DNA of 64,000 nt from Streptomyces xanthophaeus (GTDB lineage Bacteria; Actinomycetota; Actinomycetes; Streptomycetales; Streptomycetaceae), in assembly GCF_000725805.1 (NCBI RefSeq), contig NZ_JOFT01000018.1, positions 1-64,000 of the forward strand, in the 5' to 3' direction. The notes beneath the pieces were generated by a model. It did not search any database, was not told the DNA's origin, and saw only the letters and a program-made list of their open reading frames with translations. Both the position numbers and the translations under genes were made by a program. Below, one piece after another: positions 36,511 through 50,300 of the stretch (the stretch's first letter is position 1; each line of letters starts with the position of its first letter).

Positions 36511-36971
36511 CGGGCGTACGCGCGGGGGCGCGGGGGTGCACGACATGTCGCCGGGCCCGGTCGGGTCCGGCGACACCGGCGTGTGGAGCCGTACGCGGCT
36601 CCGGCCCGGGAAGCCCCTCCCGCCCGGGGCCGCGGCCGCGCCGTCACCGCGCCGCTGCCGTGCCGGCGCAGTGCCCGGGCCCCGTGGTCGCGGGGCGGCG
36701 CGCGAACCACGCGTATGGCCGTATGCCGGGCATTGGCGCATACGGGGTGTGACTCGGGCCACGAAGATTGGGCGTAACGCTCTGCGAGGTCACGCGATGA
36801 CCTAAGAGGTGATGGCCGACGGAGGGAAGACAGCAGCCCTTGGGGGTGCTGTGCAGCTCCCCGGCCCCCGCTCGCGCCCCCGGCCCATCCCCAGTCGGTG
36901 GTCGTCGGCTCCGGTCCAGCACCACCAGGCCCGGCGTCGGAAGCCGTTCCCATCGTTCCGAGAGGTTGTTC
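36511..36971 (+). promoter_or_regulatory. hrdB upstream/leader region (461 bp) with three inverted repeats
   Basis: Three perfect inverted repeats are seen: 36719-36726/36738-36745 (CCGTATGC/GCATACGG, 11-nt spacer), 36787-36792/36798-36803 (AGGTCA-cgcga-TGACCT), and 36830-36835/36847-36852 (ACAGCA/TGCTGT, with an inner CCC/GGG pair). TGTGAC at 36748 followed 18 nt later by GCGTAA at 36772 is a possible promoter, weakly supported. That would give a leader of about 190 nt. No gene is evident. Confidence 0.45.
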
Positions 36972-38558
<1,587 letters not shown>

Positions 38559-38576
38559 CCGGCACGGGGCGGTGCG

Positions 38577-38608
38577 CCGGTGGCCGCGCGGGTGCGCACG
38601 GCCACCGG
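38577..38608 (+). terminator. Terminator after hrdB
   Basis: Perfect 10-bp stem CCGGTGGCCG / CGGCCACCGG with a 12-nt loop, 18 nt after the hrdB stop. Confidence 0.7.
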
Positions 38609-38656
38609 GCATCCCACTCTGGGTGGAGTCATGCACACTCAGAGTCAGGAGGCCTC

Positions 38657-39583
38657 ATGCGTCGTCCCTTTGCCCGTGTCTTGGCGGGCGCGCTGACCCT
38701 GGTGGCGGGAGCGGCCGCGGCGCCGCTGGCCCAGATGCCGCAGGCAGCCGCGGACAGCGTGGTGATCGGCGGGAAGCCGGTGAAGGTGGCCGACAGCCCC
38801 TGGGTCGTGGCCCTCGCCAGCCGTGACCGGTTCGGGGGTACGCGGGGCGGGCAGTTCTGCGGGGGCGTGATCGTGGCCCCGACCAAGGTGCTCACCGCGG
38901 CCCACTGCCTGGCTCCCCAGGTGCTGGGCGGTCCGGTCGAGTCCGTCGCGGACTTCCGGGTGATCGCCGGACGTACGGAGCTCGGTGCGGCCGACGGCCG
39001 GGAGATCCCCGTGCGCGGGGCCCGGGTGAACCCTGCCTACGATCCGCGGAGCAATGCCGGGGACCTGGCCGTACTGGAGCTGGACGAGGCCGTACCGGCC
39101 CACTACGTCCTGCCCATGGCCGGGACGGGTCATCCCGCCTACGCGGCGGGCACGGGCGCGGCCGTCTACGGATGGGGCGACACCAGCGGTTTCGGTGACT
39201 ACGCGTACGCGCTGCGGGCGGCACAGGTGACGGTCCTGGCGGACGAGGTCTGCGGGCGGGCCTACCCGGGGGACGCCGACGGGCAGTACCGGGCCGACTC
39301 CATGGTGTGCGCGGGGGACGACGGGGGCGGCAAGGACGCCTGCCAGGGGGACAGCGGGGGTCCGCTCGTCGCCCAGGGCCGGCTCATCGGCCTGGTGTCG
39401 TGGGGGCGCGGCTGCGGGCGGGCCGACAGCCCGGGGGTGTACACGCGCATCGCGCCGCTCGCCGGCTTCGTGACGGGCCCGGAGAGGGCCGCGCAGCCGC
39501 CAGGGGTCCAGGACACCGCGCGGGGCCCTGCGAGGGGCTCCGGGCCCGGTGCATGGCCCGTGCAGGGGCATCGCACGCGATAG
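38657..39583 (+). CDS. Secreted trypsin-like serine protease (S1 family)
   Basis: 308 residues. A signal peptide (MRRPFARVLAGALTLVAG...AAA, about 1-32) precedes the chymotrypsin fold. The catalytic triad is His83 (TAAHC), Asp136 (AGDLAVLEL) and Ser233 (GDSGGP); Asp227 in KDACQGDSGG gives trypsin-like Arg/Lys specificity. Six cysteines pair in the usual S1 pattern. After VYTRIAPLAGFV the protein continues about 35 Pro/Gly-rich residues, a tail beyond the catalytic domain. ATG 38657 has a perfect AGGAGG 5 nt upstream. Mature start is uncertain (VVIGGKPV may be the processed end). Confidence 0.93.
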   Translation: MRRPFARVLAGALTLVAGAAAAPLAQMPQAAADSVVIGGKPVKVADSPWVVALASRDRFGGTRGGQFCGGVIVAPTKVLTAAHCLAPQVLGGPVESVADFRVIAGRTELGAADGREIPVRGARVNPAYDPRSNAGDLAVLELDEAVPAHYVLPMAGTGHPAYAAGTGAAVYGWGDTSGFGDYAYALRAAQVTVLADEVCGRAYPGDADGQYRADSMVCAGDDGGGKDACQGDSGGPLVAQGRLIGLVSWGRGCGRADSPGVYTRIAPLAGFVTGPERAAQPPGVQDTARGPARGSGPGAWPVQGHRTR

Positions 39584-39613
39584 CCGGGGTTCCCTGACGG
39601 GTCCGGACATGAG

Positions 39614-39652
39614 GACGGGCGGCTTCCCTGGGTCTCAGGGAAGCCGCCCGTC
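39614..39652. terminator. Bidirectional terminator between protease and small zinc-ribbon gene
   Basis: A perfect 17-bp stem (39614-39630 with 39636-39652) and 5-nt loop (ggtct) lie between the convergent genes, the strongest hairpin in this part of the window. Confidence 0.85.
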
Positions 39653-39701
39653 GACCGGCCTGGCCGGTCCTGGCTCGTCGGATGCGAGGTGCAGGCCTGT
39701 G

Positions 39702-39935
39702 TCAGCGGTCCTCGGGTTCGGCATTGGCAGCCGGAGCGGACGTGAGCCGCTCGGTCTCATCCTGTATTTCCGCGGCGATCTTCTTGAGTTCCGGCTCGAA
39801 CTTGCGACCGTGGTGGGCGCAGAAGAGCAGTTCACCGCCGCTCAGCAGGACGACGCGCAGATATGCCTGGGCGCCGCAACGGTCGCATCGGTCAGCGGCC
39901 GTCAGCGGGGTCGCGGGTGTCAGAACAGTAGTCAC
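39702..39935 (-). CDS. DUF7455-type small zinc-ribbon protein
   Basis: 77 residues. CDRCGAQA at residues 17-24 and CAHHGRKF near 39 provide Cys/Cys/Cys/His ligands for a zinc ribbon, followed by a charged helix (EPELKKIAAEIQDETERL). Similar proteins sit between hrdB and parE in other Streptomyces as far as I recall (DUF7455); function unknown. GTG 39935 follows AGAAGAGG. Confidence 0.82.
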   Translation of the reverse strand: MTTVLTPATPLTAADRCDRCGAQAYLRVVLLSGGELLFCAHHGRKFEPELKKIAAEIQDETERLTSAPAANAEPEDR

Positions 39936-40381
39936 GTCGCCTCTTCTCTAGCTCGACGAGCTGTCGTACCAGGGTCAACATCCAACCAGGCCGAAAACGT
40001 TCCCGCTCGCGGCTTTTCCTCGAAACTTCCTTCCGAAGCTGGCCGGCTGTTGCCGGTTGGCGGCGAAGGAGCCGTATTGCGTTGCTTTACGGTTTCGCGT
40101 TGTCAGTCGTTCGCATCTTGCAGTTCCATCCTCCCCGGCGTGAGTGCCAGGTTGTTCATGAGGACGTGCCCGAACCCTAAATGGTTCATGCCTCGAAGGG
40201 AACGTGATGTTTGCTTCACCCTCTCGGGCGATCGAACATCCGTGCGGATCTGCACTACGCTGGTGAACCGCGAGGGTGGCGTTGCATCGGCTCTACCAGG
40301 CCTCGGTACCCTTCGACCGGCACCCGAGCCACCCCTGAGCCCGACAGGGCCAGAAAAGAAATTCAGCGAGGAGCGAACTGC
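39936..40381. other. Divergent region between DUF7455 gene and parE (446 bp)
   Basis: No gene is visible. GAACC-ctaaat-GGTTC (40172-40176 / 40183-40187) is a small perfect inverted repeat. TACGCT at about 40256 and TACCCT near 40306 are possible -10 boxes for parE. On the opposite strand TTGACC near 39980 is a possible -35 for the small gene. The stretch is more AT-rich than its neighbours around 39990-40130. Confidence 0.4.
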
Positions 40382-42502
<2,121 letters not shown>

Positions 42503-42520
42503 CCGGCACGGACGACCGTC

Positions 42521-42548
42521 GGCCCCGGGGAGCGCGCTCCCCGGGGCC
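42521..42548 (+). terminator. Terminator after parE
   Basis: A 28-nt perfect palindrome (14-bp arms, GGCCCCGGGGAGCG... ) begins 18 nt after the parE stop. Confidence 0.75.
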
Positions 42549-42712
42549 GTGGCATGCGGTCCTGCTGCCACGGACCGGCGCGACGGCACACCGCTGCCGT
42601 TCACTCCATCACCTGAAGGAGTGAAGAGCACCGGGACACCAGTCCGGAAACCGTCCATTCCGCACATCCTTGTGGGCACGCGGCCAATGCGGCGGCGGAC
42701 AAGGAGAGTTCG

Positions 42713-43216
42713 GTGGACAAGCACGAAGGTCCCGATGCCGGAACGATCCGGCTGAGCGACCCCTGGTACGACGCGCTCGCCGTCGGCTGGGGCGAGGGAG
42801 AGGAAACGTCCCCGCCGCGCCCGGCCCCCGACGGCCGGCCCGCACCCGGCGCGTCCGACATCTACCTGGAAGTGCAGCGCAGCGCGGCCTTCCAGGAGGT
42901 CCGCAGCCGCTACCGAAGGTTCGTGATCCCCGCGACCGCCGGTTTCCTCCTCTGGTACGTCGCCTACGTGGTCGCCGCCACCGCGGCGCCCGGCCTGATG
43001 GCCCGGCCGGTGGTGGGCGCGGTCAACGTGGCCCTGCTGGCGGGGCTCGGCCAGTTCCTCAGCACCTTCCTGCTGACCTGGGCCTACGCACGGCACGCCC
43101 GGCTGCGCCGGGACCGGGCCGCCCTCGACCTGCGCTGGACCGTCTACGAGCAGGAGCAGGTCCGCCGGGCGGACGGCGGGGAGCGCAACCGCTCCGCCAG
43201 GGGGGCGGGCCGGTGA
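42713..43216 (+). CDS. DUF485 small membrane protein, partner of the symporter
   Basis: 167 residues with two transmembrane helices (VIPATAGFLLWYVAYVVAATAAPGL near 70-95; VVGAVNVALLAGLGQFLSTFLLTWAYA near 100-127) flanked by a charged tail. VQRSAAFQEVRSRYRRFV is the DUF485 entry motif; such proteins are encoded ahead of acetate/monocarboxylate symporters. GTG 42713 follows AAGGAG at 6 nt. Its stop overlaps the symporter start (GTGA), so the pair is translationally coupled. Confidence 0.88.
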   Translation: MDKHEGPDAGTIRLSDPWYDALAVGWGEGEETSPPRPAPDGRPAPGASDIYLEVQRSAAFQEVRSRYRRFVIPATAGFLLWYVAYVVAATAAPGLMARPVVGAVNVALLAGLGQFLSTFLLTWAYARHARLRRDRAALDLRWTVYEQEQVRRADGGERNRSARGAGR

Positions 43217-44805
43217 CCTCCGAGCACCAGAGCCTCGCGCTGATCCTGTTCAGCCTCTTCATCGCCGTCACCCTCGGCATCACCACCTGGGTCAGCCGCA
43301 ACCGGCACGGCTCGGCGGAGGAGTTCTATGCGGGCGGGAGGCTGTTCTCCCCGCTGGAGAACGGTTTCGCCATCGCGGGCGACTACATGTCGGCCGCGTC
43401 CTTCCTCGGGATCTCCGGTCTGATCGCCCTCTTCGGCTATGACGGCCTGCTGTATTCGGTCGGCTTCCTCGTCGCCTGGCTACTGGTGCTGTTCCTGGTC
43501 GCCGAACTGGTCCGCAACTGCGGGCGCTTCACCCTCGCCGACGTGGTCGCCGCCCGGATGAGCGAGCGGCCGGTGCGGATCGCGGCTGGAGTCTCCTCGG
43601 TCGTCGTCTCGGTGCTGTACCTCGTCGCGCAGATGGTCGGCGCGGGCAGCCTGGTCGGGCTGCTGCTCGGGAACTCGAGCGCAGCCGCCCGGACGCTGAC
43701 CGTGATCGGGGTCGGCGCACTGATGGTGGTCTACGTGACCTTCGGCGGGATGCGGGCCACCACCTGGATCCAGATCGTGAAGGCCGTGCTGCTGATGGGC
43801 GGGGCGATCACACTGACCGTGCTCGTGCTGCTCCGCTTCCACGGCAACTTCGACCAGCTGCTCACGGCCGCCGCCGACCGCAGTGGACACGGGGCGCGGT
43901 TCCTGAGCCCCGGCCTCAAGTACGGCGGGGACTGGACCGCCCGCTTCGACTTCATGAGCCTCGGGCTCGCGCTGGTCCTCGGGACCGCCGGGCTGCCGCA
44001 CATCCTGTCGCGCTTCTACACGGTGCCCACGGCGCGGGCCGCCCGCCGTTCGGTGGTCTGGGCGATCGGGCTGATCGGCGGCTTCTACCTGATGACCATC
44101 GTGCTGGGCTTCGGGGCGGCCGCCCTGGTGGGCCCCGCGGAGGTCCGGGCCTCCAACGCCTCGGGGAACACGGCCGTTCCGCTGCTCGCGGCGCATCTGG
44201 GCGGGGGAGCGGGATCCACCGGGGGCACGGTGCTGTTCGCCCTCGTGGCCGCCATCGCCTTCGCCACCATCCTCGCCGTCGTCGCCGGGATCACCCTGGC
44301 CTCGTCCGCCTCCGTCGCCCACGACCTCTACGCCTCCCTCAAGCGCCGGCGGGCCCGGCAGCGCAGCGAGGTCACGGTGGCGCGGGCCGCGGCCGTCGGC
44401 ATCGGGGCGGTGGCGATCGCGCTCGGACTGTTCGCCCAGGACCTCAACGTGGCCTTCCTGGTGGGGCTGGCCTTCGCGGTGGCGGCATCGGCGAACCTGC
44501 CGGTGCTGCTGTACTCGCTGTTCTGGCGCGGCTTCACGACCCGCGGGGCGGTGTGGTCGGTGTACGGGGGGCTGGTCCCGGCGCTGGTCCTGGTGGCGCT
44601 CTCGCCGGTGGTGTCGGGCAGCCCCGAGGCCTTCTTCCCCGGCGTGGACTTCCAGCTCTTCCCGCTCCAGAACCCCGGCCTGGTGTCGATCCCGCTGGGC
44701 TTCCTGGCGGGCTGGCTGGGCACGGTCACCTCCGGTGAGGTGCCGGACGAGGCGAAGCACGCGGAGACGGAGGTCCGCTCGCTGACGGGCGCCGGGGCCG
44801 TCTGA
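43213..44805 (+). CDS. Sodium:solute symporter (SSS family, ActP/acetate-type)
   Basis: 530 residues with about 13 transmembrane segments. EEFYAGGRLFSPLENGFAIAGDYMSAASFLGISG is the signature of the ActP/MctC monocarboxylate branch, and GTAGLPHILSRFYTVPTARAARRS is also characteristic. Likely a Na+- or H+-driven importer of acetate, pyruvate, propionate or similar. The gene starts inside the DUF485 stop (GTGA) and ends 6 nt from the convergent two-component operon, whose CitA-like sensor may control carboxylate uptake. Confidence 0.88.
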   Translation: MTSEHQSLALILFSLFIAVTLGITTWVSRNRHGSAEEFYAGGRLFSPLENGFAIAGDYMSAASFLGISGLIALFGYDGLLYSVGFLVAWLLVLFLVAELVRNCGRFTLADVVAARMSERPVRIAAGVSSVVVSVLYLVAQMVGAGSLVGLLLGNSSAAARTLTVIGVGALMVVYVTFGGMRATTWIQIVKAVLLMGGAITLTVLVLLRFHGNFDQLLTAAADRSGHGARFLSPGLKYGGDWTARFDFMSLGLALVLGTAGLPHILSRFYTVPTARAARRSVVWAIGLIGGFYLMTIVLGFGAAALVGPAEVRASNASGNTAVPLLAAHLGGGAGSTGGTVLFALVAAIAFATILAVVAGITLASSASVAHDLYASLKRRRARQRSEVTVARAAAVGIGAVAIALGLFAQDLNVAFLVGLAFAVAASANLPVLLYSLFWRGFTTRGAVWSVYGGLVPALVLVALSPVVSGSPEAFFPGVDFQLFPLQNPGLVSIPLGFLAGWLGTVTSGEVPDEAKHAETEVRSLTGAGAV

Positions 44806-44811
44806 GCGCGC

Positions 44812-45540
44812 TCAGGCCGGCCCCTCCGAGGGGAGCCAGGTGTAGCGGTGCTCGGGGCGGCCGGTCTCGCCGTAGCGGAGGGCGAGCGTCACCCGGCCCG
44901 AGCGTTCGAGGAGCTTGAGGTAGCGCTGGGCGGTCTGGCGGCTGATCCCGGCGCGGTCGGCGATCTGCTGGGTGGAGAGCGGGCCCGCGGCGGCGCGCAG
45001 GACCTGGCGGACCAGGTCCGCGGTGGTGGGGGAGTGTCCTTTGGGGAGCTCGTTGGGGGTGCCGGCCGCGGCGAGGGCGCCGAAGATCCTGTCCACCTCG
45101 GACTGTTCGGCCTCGCCTCCGGTCTCCAGGGTGCGGCGCAGCGCCCCGTAGGCCTCCAGCCGGGTGCGCAGACCGGCGAAGGTGAAGGGTTTGACCAGGT
45201 ACTGGAGGGCGCCGAGGCGCATGGCGGACTGGACGGTCGCCAGGTCGCGGGCGGCGGTGACCATGATCACGTCGGTGCGGTGGCCGAGCTGGCGCAGGCG
45301 GCGGACCAGGTCCAGGCCGTTCTCGTCCGGCAGGTAGTGGTCGAGGAGGATCAGGTCCACCGGGTGGGCGGTGAGGAAGCCGAGGGCCTCCGCTGCCGAG
45401 TGGGCCCGGGCCGCCACCCGGAATCCGGGGACCTTGGCCACGTAAGCCGCGTTGATCCGGGCCACACGCACGTCGTCGTCGACGACAAGTACGTCCAGTA
45501 CGTTCAGGGCGTTCAGGGCGGAGTCCGGGGTCTCGTTCAC
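44812..45540 (-). CDS. Response regulator of the CitB/DcuR (CitT) type
   Basis: 242 residues. The receiver has VVDDD at 18-22, phospho-acceptor Asp in LLDHYLPDENG near 66, and LVKPFTFAGL with the conserved Lys near 116. The C-terminal output domain (STQQIADRAGISRQTAQRYLKLLERSGRV) is an HTH typical of CitB/DcuR regulators of di- and tricarboxylate uptake. GTG 45540 overlaps the kinase stop (GTGA), so the pair is coupled. Confidence 0.92.
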   Translation of the reverse strand: MNETPDSALNALNVLDVLVVDDDVRVARINAAYVAKVPGFRVAARAHSAAEALGFLTAHPVDLILLDHYLPDENGLDLVRRLRQLGHRTDVIMVTAARDLATVQSAMRLGALQYLVKPFTFAGLRTRLEAYGALRRTLETGGEAEQSEVDRIFGALAAAGTPNELPKGHSPTTADLVRQVLRAAAGPLSTQQIADRAGISRQTAQRYLKLLERSGRVTLALRYGETGRPEHRYTWLPSEGPA

Positions 45541-47153
45541 CGCAGGGCCTCCGGGAGCAGGACGGAGAATTCCGCCCCTCCGTCCGCCGCTTCACCGGCC
45601 CGGGCGCTGCCGCCCTGGCGTTCCGCGAGACGGCGTACGAGGGCGAGGCCCAGGCCGCGCTCGCGGTGGGCCCTGGGCTGCTTGGTCGACCAGCCCTCCG
45701 TGAAGATCTCCTCGCGGCGCGCGGCAGGGACCCCGGGTCCGCTGTCACGCACCCGCAGCACGGCGGTGCGGCCCTCGGCGCGCAGCTCCACCTCGACGAG
45801 GGGGGCCGCCGAGCCGGCGGCGGCGTCCAGGGCGTTGTCCACCAGGTTGCCCACGATGGTCACGAGGCCGCCCGGGTCCACCAGGCGGTCGGGGAGGAGG
45901 GTGGTCCCGGCCAGCCGCAGGGGGACGCCCCGTTCGGCGGCCACGGTCGCCTTGCCCACCAGGAGGGCGGCCAGCAGCGGGTCGTGGACCTTCTCGGTGA
46001 CCTGTTCGGCGGTGGTGCGGTGCACCCCGGCGACCTCGGTCACGAACTCCATCGCCTCCTCGTGCAGGCCCAGCTCCAGCAGGCCGAGGAGGGTGTGGAG
46101 GCGGTTGGCGTGCTCGTGGTCCTGGGCGCGCAGGGCATCGATGAGGCCCCTGGTGGAGTCGAGCTCGCGGCCCAGGTGCTCCAGCTCGGTGCGGTCGCGC
46201 AGGGTGGCCACCGCGCCGCCGTCCTCGGTGGGCATCCGGTTGGCGACCAGCACCCGCCCGTCCTGGACGGTGAGGAGGTCGCGCCCGGTGACGCGGCCGG
46301 ACAGGACGTCCGTGGTGCGGCCCGTGCCGAGCACGTCGTCCAGCGGACGCCCCGCGAGGGTGTCCGGGGAGTCGGGGGCCAGGCCCAGCAGCCGGGCGGC
46401 CTCGTCGTTGACGAGCCGGACCCGGCCGCCGGGGTCGAGGGCGATGACGCCCTCGCGGATGGAGTGCAGCATCGCCTCGCGTTCGGCGAGGAGGCCGGCG
46501 ATGTCCGAGAAGGCCAGGTCGCGGGTCTGCCGGTGGATCCGGCGGGACAGCAGGTAGGCGGCGAGTGCCCCTGCCGCCAGGGCGCCGCCCGCGTAGGCGA
46601 GCATGCCGGGGATGGCGCCAAGGAGACGGTCGCGCACGCTGTCGTAGGCGATGCCGACGGAGACGGCGCCGACGATCTCGCCGTCGGCCGCGACCAGCGG
46701 GACCTTGCCGCGGGCGGAACGGCCCAGGGTGCCTTCGTCGATCTCCATCACCTCGCGCCCGGCCAGGGCGTCGCTCGGGTCGGTGGAGACGGGCAGGCCG
46801 ATGCGGTCGGGGCTGGGGTGCGAGCGGCGGATGCCGTCCAGGCCGAGGACGACCACGTACTCGGCCCCGGTGGCCCGGCGCACCCGCTCGGCGGAGGCCT
46901 GCACGGGGCTGTCCGCGGAGGCCCCGGAGCCGAGCACTCCGGCGGCCAGTGCGGGGTCGGCCGCGGTGCTCTGTGCGATGGCCAGGGCCCGCCGCATCGC
47001 CTGGTCGTCGAGCTGCGCGCTCAGCGGTGCCAGGAAGAGCCCCGTGGCCAGCACGACGACCCCCGCGGCGATGGCCAGCTGGGTCACGAGGATCTGGGAG
47101 ACGGCCCGTCGGGGCAGCCCGAGGCGTCGAGCACTCATGTGGAGGAACCGCAT
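45537..47153 (-). CDS. Sensor histidine kinase of the CitA/DcuS family
   Basis: 538 residues. Two transmembrane helices (about 22-43 and 170-192) bracket a periplasmic PAS/Cache domain (EYVVVLGLDGIRRSHPSPDRIG ... ARGKVPLVAADGEIVGAVSVG), the citrate/fumarate sensor type. A cytoplasmic PAS, then DHEHANRLHTLLGLLELG (H-box) and GNLVDNALDAAA, DSGPGVP, GLGLALVRRL (N, G1, G2 boxes) follow. ATG 47153 is chosen: TACCGT (complement of 47162-47167) lies 8 nt before it, giving a leaderless mRNA. An ATG at 47138 is an alternative. Ligand probably a C4-C6 carboxylate, by family. Confidence 0.9.
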   Translation of the reverse strand: MRFLHMSARRLGLPRRAVSQILVTQLAIAAGVVVLATGLFLAPLSAQLDDQAMRRALAIAQSTAADPALAAGVLGSGASADSPVQASAERVRRATGAEYVVVLGLDGIRRSHPSPDRIGLPVSTDPSDALAGREVMEIDEGTLGRSARGKVPLVAADGEIVGAVSVGIAYDSVRDRLLGAIPGMLAYAGGALAAGALAAYLLSRRIHRQTRDLAFSDIAGLLAEREAMLHSIREGVIALDPGGRVRLVNDEAARLLGLAPDSPDTLAGRPLDDVLGTGRTTDVLSGRVTGRDLLTVQDGRVLVANRMPTEDGGAVATLRDRTELEHLGRELDSTRGLIDALRAQDHEHANRLHTLLGLLELGLHEEAMEFVTEVAGVHRTTAEQVTEKVHDPLLAALLVGKATVAAERGVPLRLAGTTLLPDRLVDPGGLVTIVGNLVDNALDAAAGSAAPLVEVELRAEGRTAVLRVRDSGPGVPAARREEIFTEGWSTKQPRAHRERGLGLALVRRLAERQGGSARAGEAADGGAEFSVLLPEALR

Positions 47154-47204
47154 GAGGAGCAACGGTAGGTCGACCCGGCCCCAAGTGGAATTTCTCGTGT
47201 CTAC

Positions 47205-47242
47205 GCAAATGGCTTGCGCGATTTGCACCCAGCTTGCGCAAG
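47205..47242. promoter_or_regulatory. Cluster of LacI-type operator-like half sites upstream of the GH87 gene
   Basis: GCAAA-tgg-CTTGC (47205-47217) and a perfect palindrome CTTGCGCAAG (47233-47242) lie 130-165 nt before the GH87 start. More GCAA/TTGC words occur at 47285-47330. The same GCAAG/CTTGC arms form the perfect palindrome before lacI. This suggests control of the glucanase by the downstream LacI protein; because the region is divergent from the sensor kinase, that gene could be affected too. Confidence 0.5.
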
Positions 47243-47368
47243 AGATGGAGGCATGAAAGTGCGGTCAGAGCTGTAGACGATTCGGCAAAGCTCTGCAACT
47301 CTCGCACGGCAAGACGCAAATTCCTATCTCACCTGGTTCAGAAAACTCATGCCGAGGGACGAGGACAT

Positions 47369-50300
47369 ATGAGAAGGCTCCACTGGAGATGGCGGGCCCT
47401 GGCTGCCCTCCTCAGCACGGTCCTGTTGCTGATGGGCTGGCCCGCACTGAACGCCGCAGCCGCCGGCGGTCCGAGCATCGCGGCCGGCCGGCCCGCGGCC
47501 GCGAGCAGCACCAACGGCGCCTTCACGGCCGCCAACGTGACCGACGGGAACCAGTCGACGTACTGGGAGAGCGCCGGAAGCGCCTTCCCGCAATGGGTGC
47601 AGACCGATCTCGGCGCCACCACCCGGATCGACCAGGTGGTGCTCAAGCTGCCCGCCTCGTGGGAGAGCCGCAGCCAGACCCTGTCCGTCCAGGGCAGCGC
47701 CGACGGCACCAGCTTCAGCACCCTGGTGAACCCGGCGGCCCACACCTTCAGCCAGGGCAGCGGGAACACGGTCACCATCGGTTTCCCCGCCGCCCAGACC
47801 CGGTACGTCCGCATCAGCATCACGGCCAACACGGGCTGGCAGGCCGCCCAGCTCGCCGAGCTGGAGGTCCGCGCCCCCGGCGAGTCCTCGGTCAACCTGG
47901 CGCTCGGCAAGACCCTCACCGCGAGCACCAGCACCCAGGTCTACGTCCCGGCCAACGCCAACGACGGCAACACCGCCAGCTACTGGGAGAGCGCGAACAA
48001 CGCCCTGCCCCAGTGGATCCAGGCCGACCTCGGCGCCTCCGTACGCGTGGACCGAGTGGTCCTGCGACTGCCCGACACCTGGGGTGCCCGCACCCAGACC
48101 CTGAAGATCCAGGGCAGCGCCAACGGCACGGAGTTCGCCGACCTCACCGCCTCCAAGGCCTACGCGTTCGATGCGGCGGGCGGCAACGCGGTCACGATCA
48201 CCTTCGACGCCGCCACCACCCGCCACCTGCGCGTGCTGATATCGCTCAACTCCGTGCAGCCCGGCGGCCAGCTCTCCGAGCTGGAGGTCTACGGCCCGCA
48301 GACCGGCGACACCCAGGCCCCGACGGCCCCGACGGCGCTCGCCTACACCGAGCCCGCGACCGGCCAGATCAAGCTCACCTGGCAGGCCTCCACCGACAAC
48401 GTGGGCGTCACCGGCTACGACGTCTACGCCAACAACCAACTGCGCACCAGCGTGGCCGGCAACGTCACCACCTACACGGACACCCAGCCCACCGGCGCGA
48501 ACGTCACCTACCACCTCCGGGCCAAGGACGCGGCAGGCAACCAGTCGCCCGACAGCAACAGCGTCACCCGCGCCGGGGACACCGGTGACACCCAGGCCCC
48601 CACCGCCCCCGGCTCCCTCACCCTCACCGAGCCCGCGACCGGCCAGGTCAAGCTCACCTGGCAGGCCTCCACCGACAACGTGGGCGTCACCGGCTACGAG
48701 GTGTACGCGAACAACGTGCTGCGCACCACCGTGGCCGGGAACACCACCACCCACACGGACACCCAGCCGGCGAGCGCCACCGTCAGCTACTTCGTCCGGG
48801 CCAAGGACGCCGCGGGCAACCGCTCCGGCGACAGCAACTCCGTGACGCGGGGCGGCTCCGGAGGCGGCGGCTCCAACCTGGCGGTCGGCAAGCCAGTCAC
48901 CGGATCCTCCGTGATCCACACCTTCGTCGCCGAGAACGCCAACGACAACAGCACCGCCACCTACTGGGAGGGCGCCGCGGGCGCCTACCCGAGCACCCTG
49001 ACCGTGGGGCTCGGGGCCAACGCCGATGTCGAGCGCCTCGTCCTGAAGCTCAACCCGGACAGCAGCTGGGGCGCACGCACCCAGCACATCCAGGTCCTCG
49101 GCCGGGAACAGAGCGCCTCCGGAGTCAGCGGCCTGGTCGCCGCCAAGGACTACGTCTTCGACCCGGCGTCCGGCAACACCGTGACGATCCCGCTGACCGC
49201 CCGCGTCGCGGACGTCCAGCTGAGGTTCACCGCCAATACCGGCTCCTCCAACGGTCAGATCGCCGAGTTCCAGGTCATCGGCGTCGCTGCGCCCAATCCG
49301 GACCTGGAGATCACCGCCCTGAGCGCTGCCCCGGCCGCCCCGGTCGAGTCGGATCCCGTCACCTTGTCCGCCACCGTCAGGAACAGCGGTCCCGCCCCCG
49401 CCGCCGCGACCGCCGTCTCCTTCCGGCTCGGGGGCACCAAGGTGGCCACCGCCCAGGTGCCCGCGCTCGCGGCCGGGGCCACGGCCACCGTCACCGCCGC
49501 GATCGGCCCGCGGGACGCGGACACCTACCCGCTGGGCGCCGTCGTCGACGAGGCGAACACGGTCGTCGAGCAGAACGACACCAACAACAGCTTCACCGGC
49601 TCCCCGCTCGTGGTCCGCCCGGTCGACAGCTCGGACCTGGTCGCCTCCGCCGTGAGCTGGTCGCCCAGTGCCCCGTCCGCGGGGCAGCCGGTGGCGTTCA
49701 CGGTCACCGTGAAGAACCAGGGCTCGGTCGCCGCGGCCGCGGGCACGCACGCCGTCACCCTCACCCTGCAGGACGCGGGCGGCGCCACCGTGCGCACGCT
49801 CACGGGCTCCTTCAGCGGGGCCCTCGCCGCCGGGGCCTCCGCCGCCCCGGTGGCGCTCGGCAGCTGGCCGGCCGCCAACGGGAAGTACACGGTGCGCACC
49901 GTGCTGGCCGACGACGCCAACGAGCTCCCCGTCAAGCGCGCGAACAACACCTCCACCCAGTCCTTCTTCGTGGGCCGCGGGGCGAACATGCCCTTCGAGA
50001 CGTACGAGGCCGAGGACGCGGTGGTCGGCGGCGGCGCAGGAGTCGTCGGGCCCAACCGCACGATCGGCGACATCGCGGGCGAGGCCTCCGGCCGCAAGGC
50101 CGTCAGCCTCGACGCGACCGGCGAGTACGTCGAGTTCACCACCCGGGCCGCCACCAACACCCTGGTCACCCGCTTCTCCATCCCGGACGCCCCGGGCGGC
50201 GGAGGCATCGACTCCACCATCAACGTCTATGTGAACGGGACCCTCAAGAAGAGCCTGCCCCTGACCTCCAAGTACGCCTGGCTGTACGGCGCCGAGGCCA

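Noticed and set aside
40211..40381. In-frame extension of parE upstream of GTG 40382
   Set aside because: No ribosome-binding site and no similarity; the GTG has GAGGAG and matches known ParE starts.
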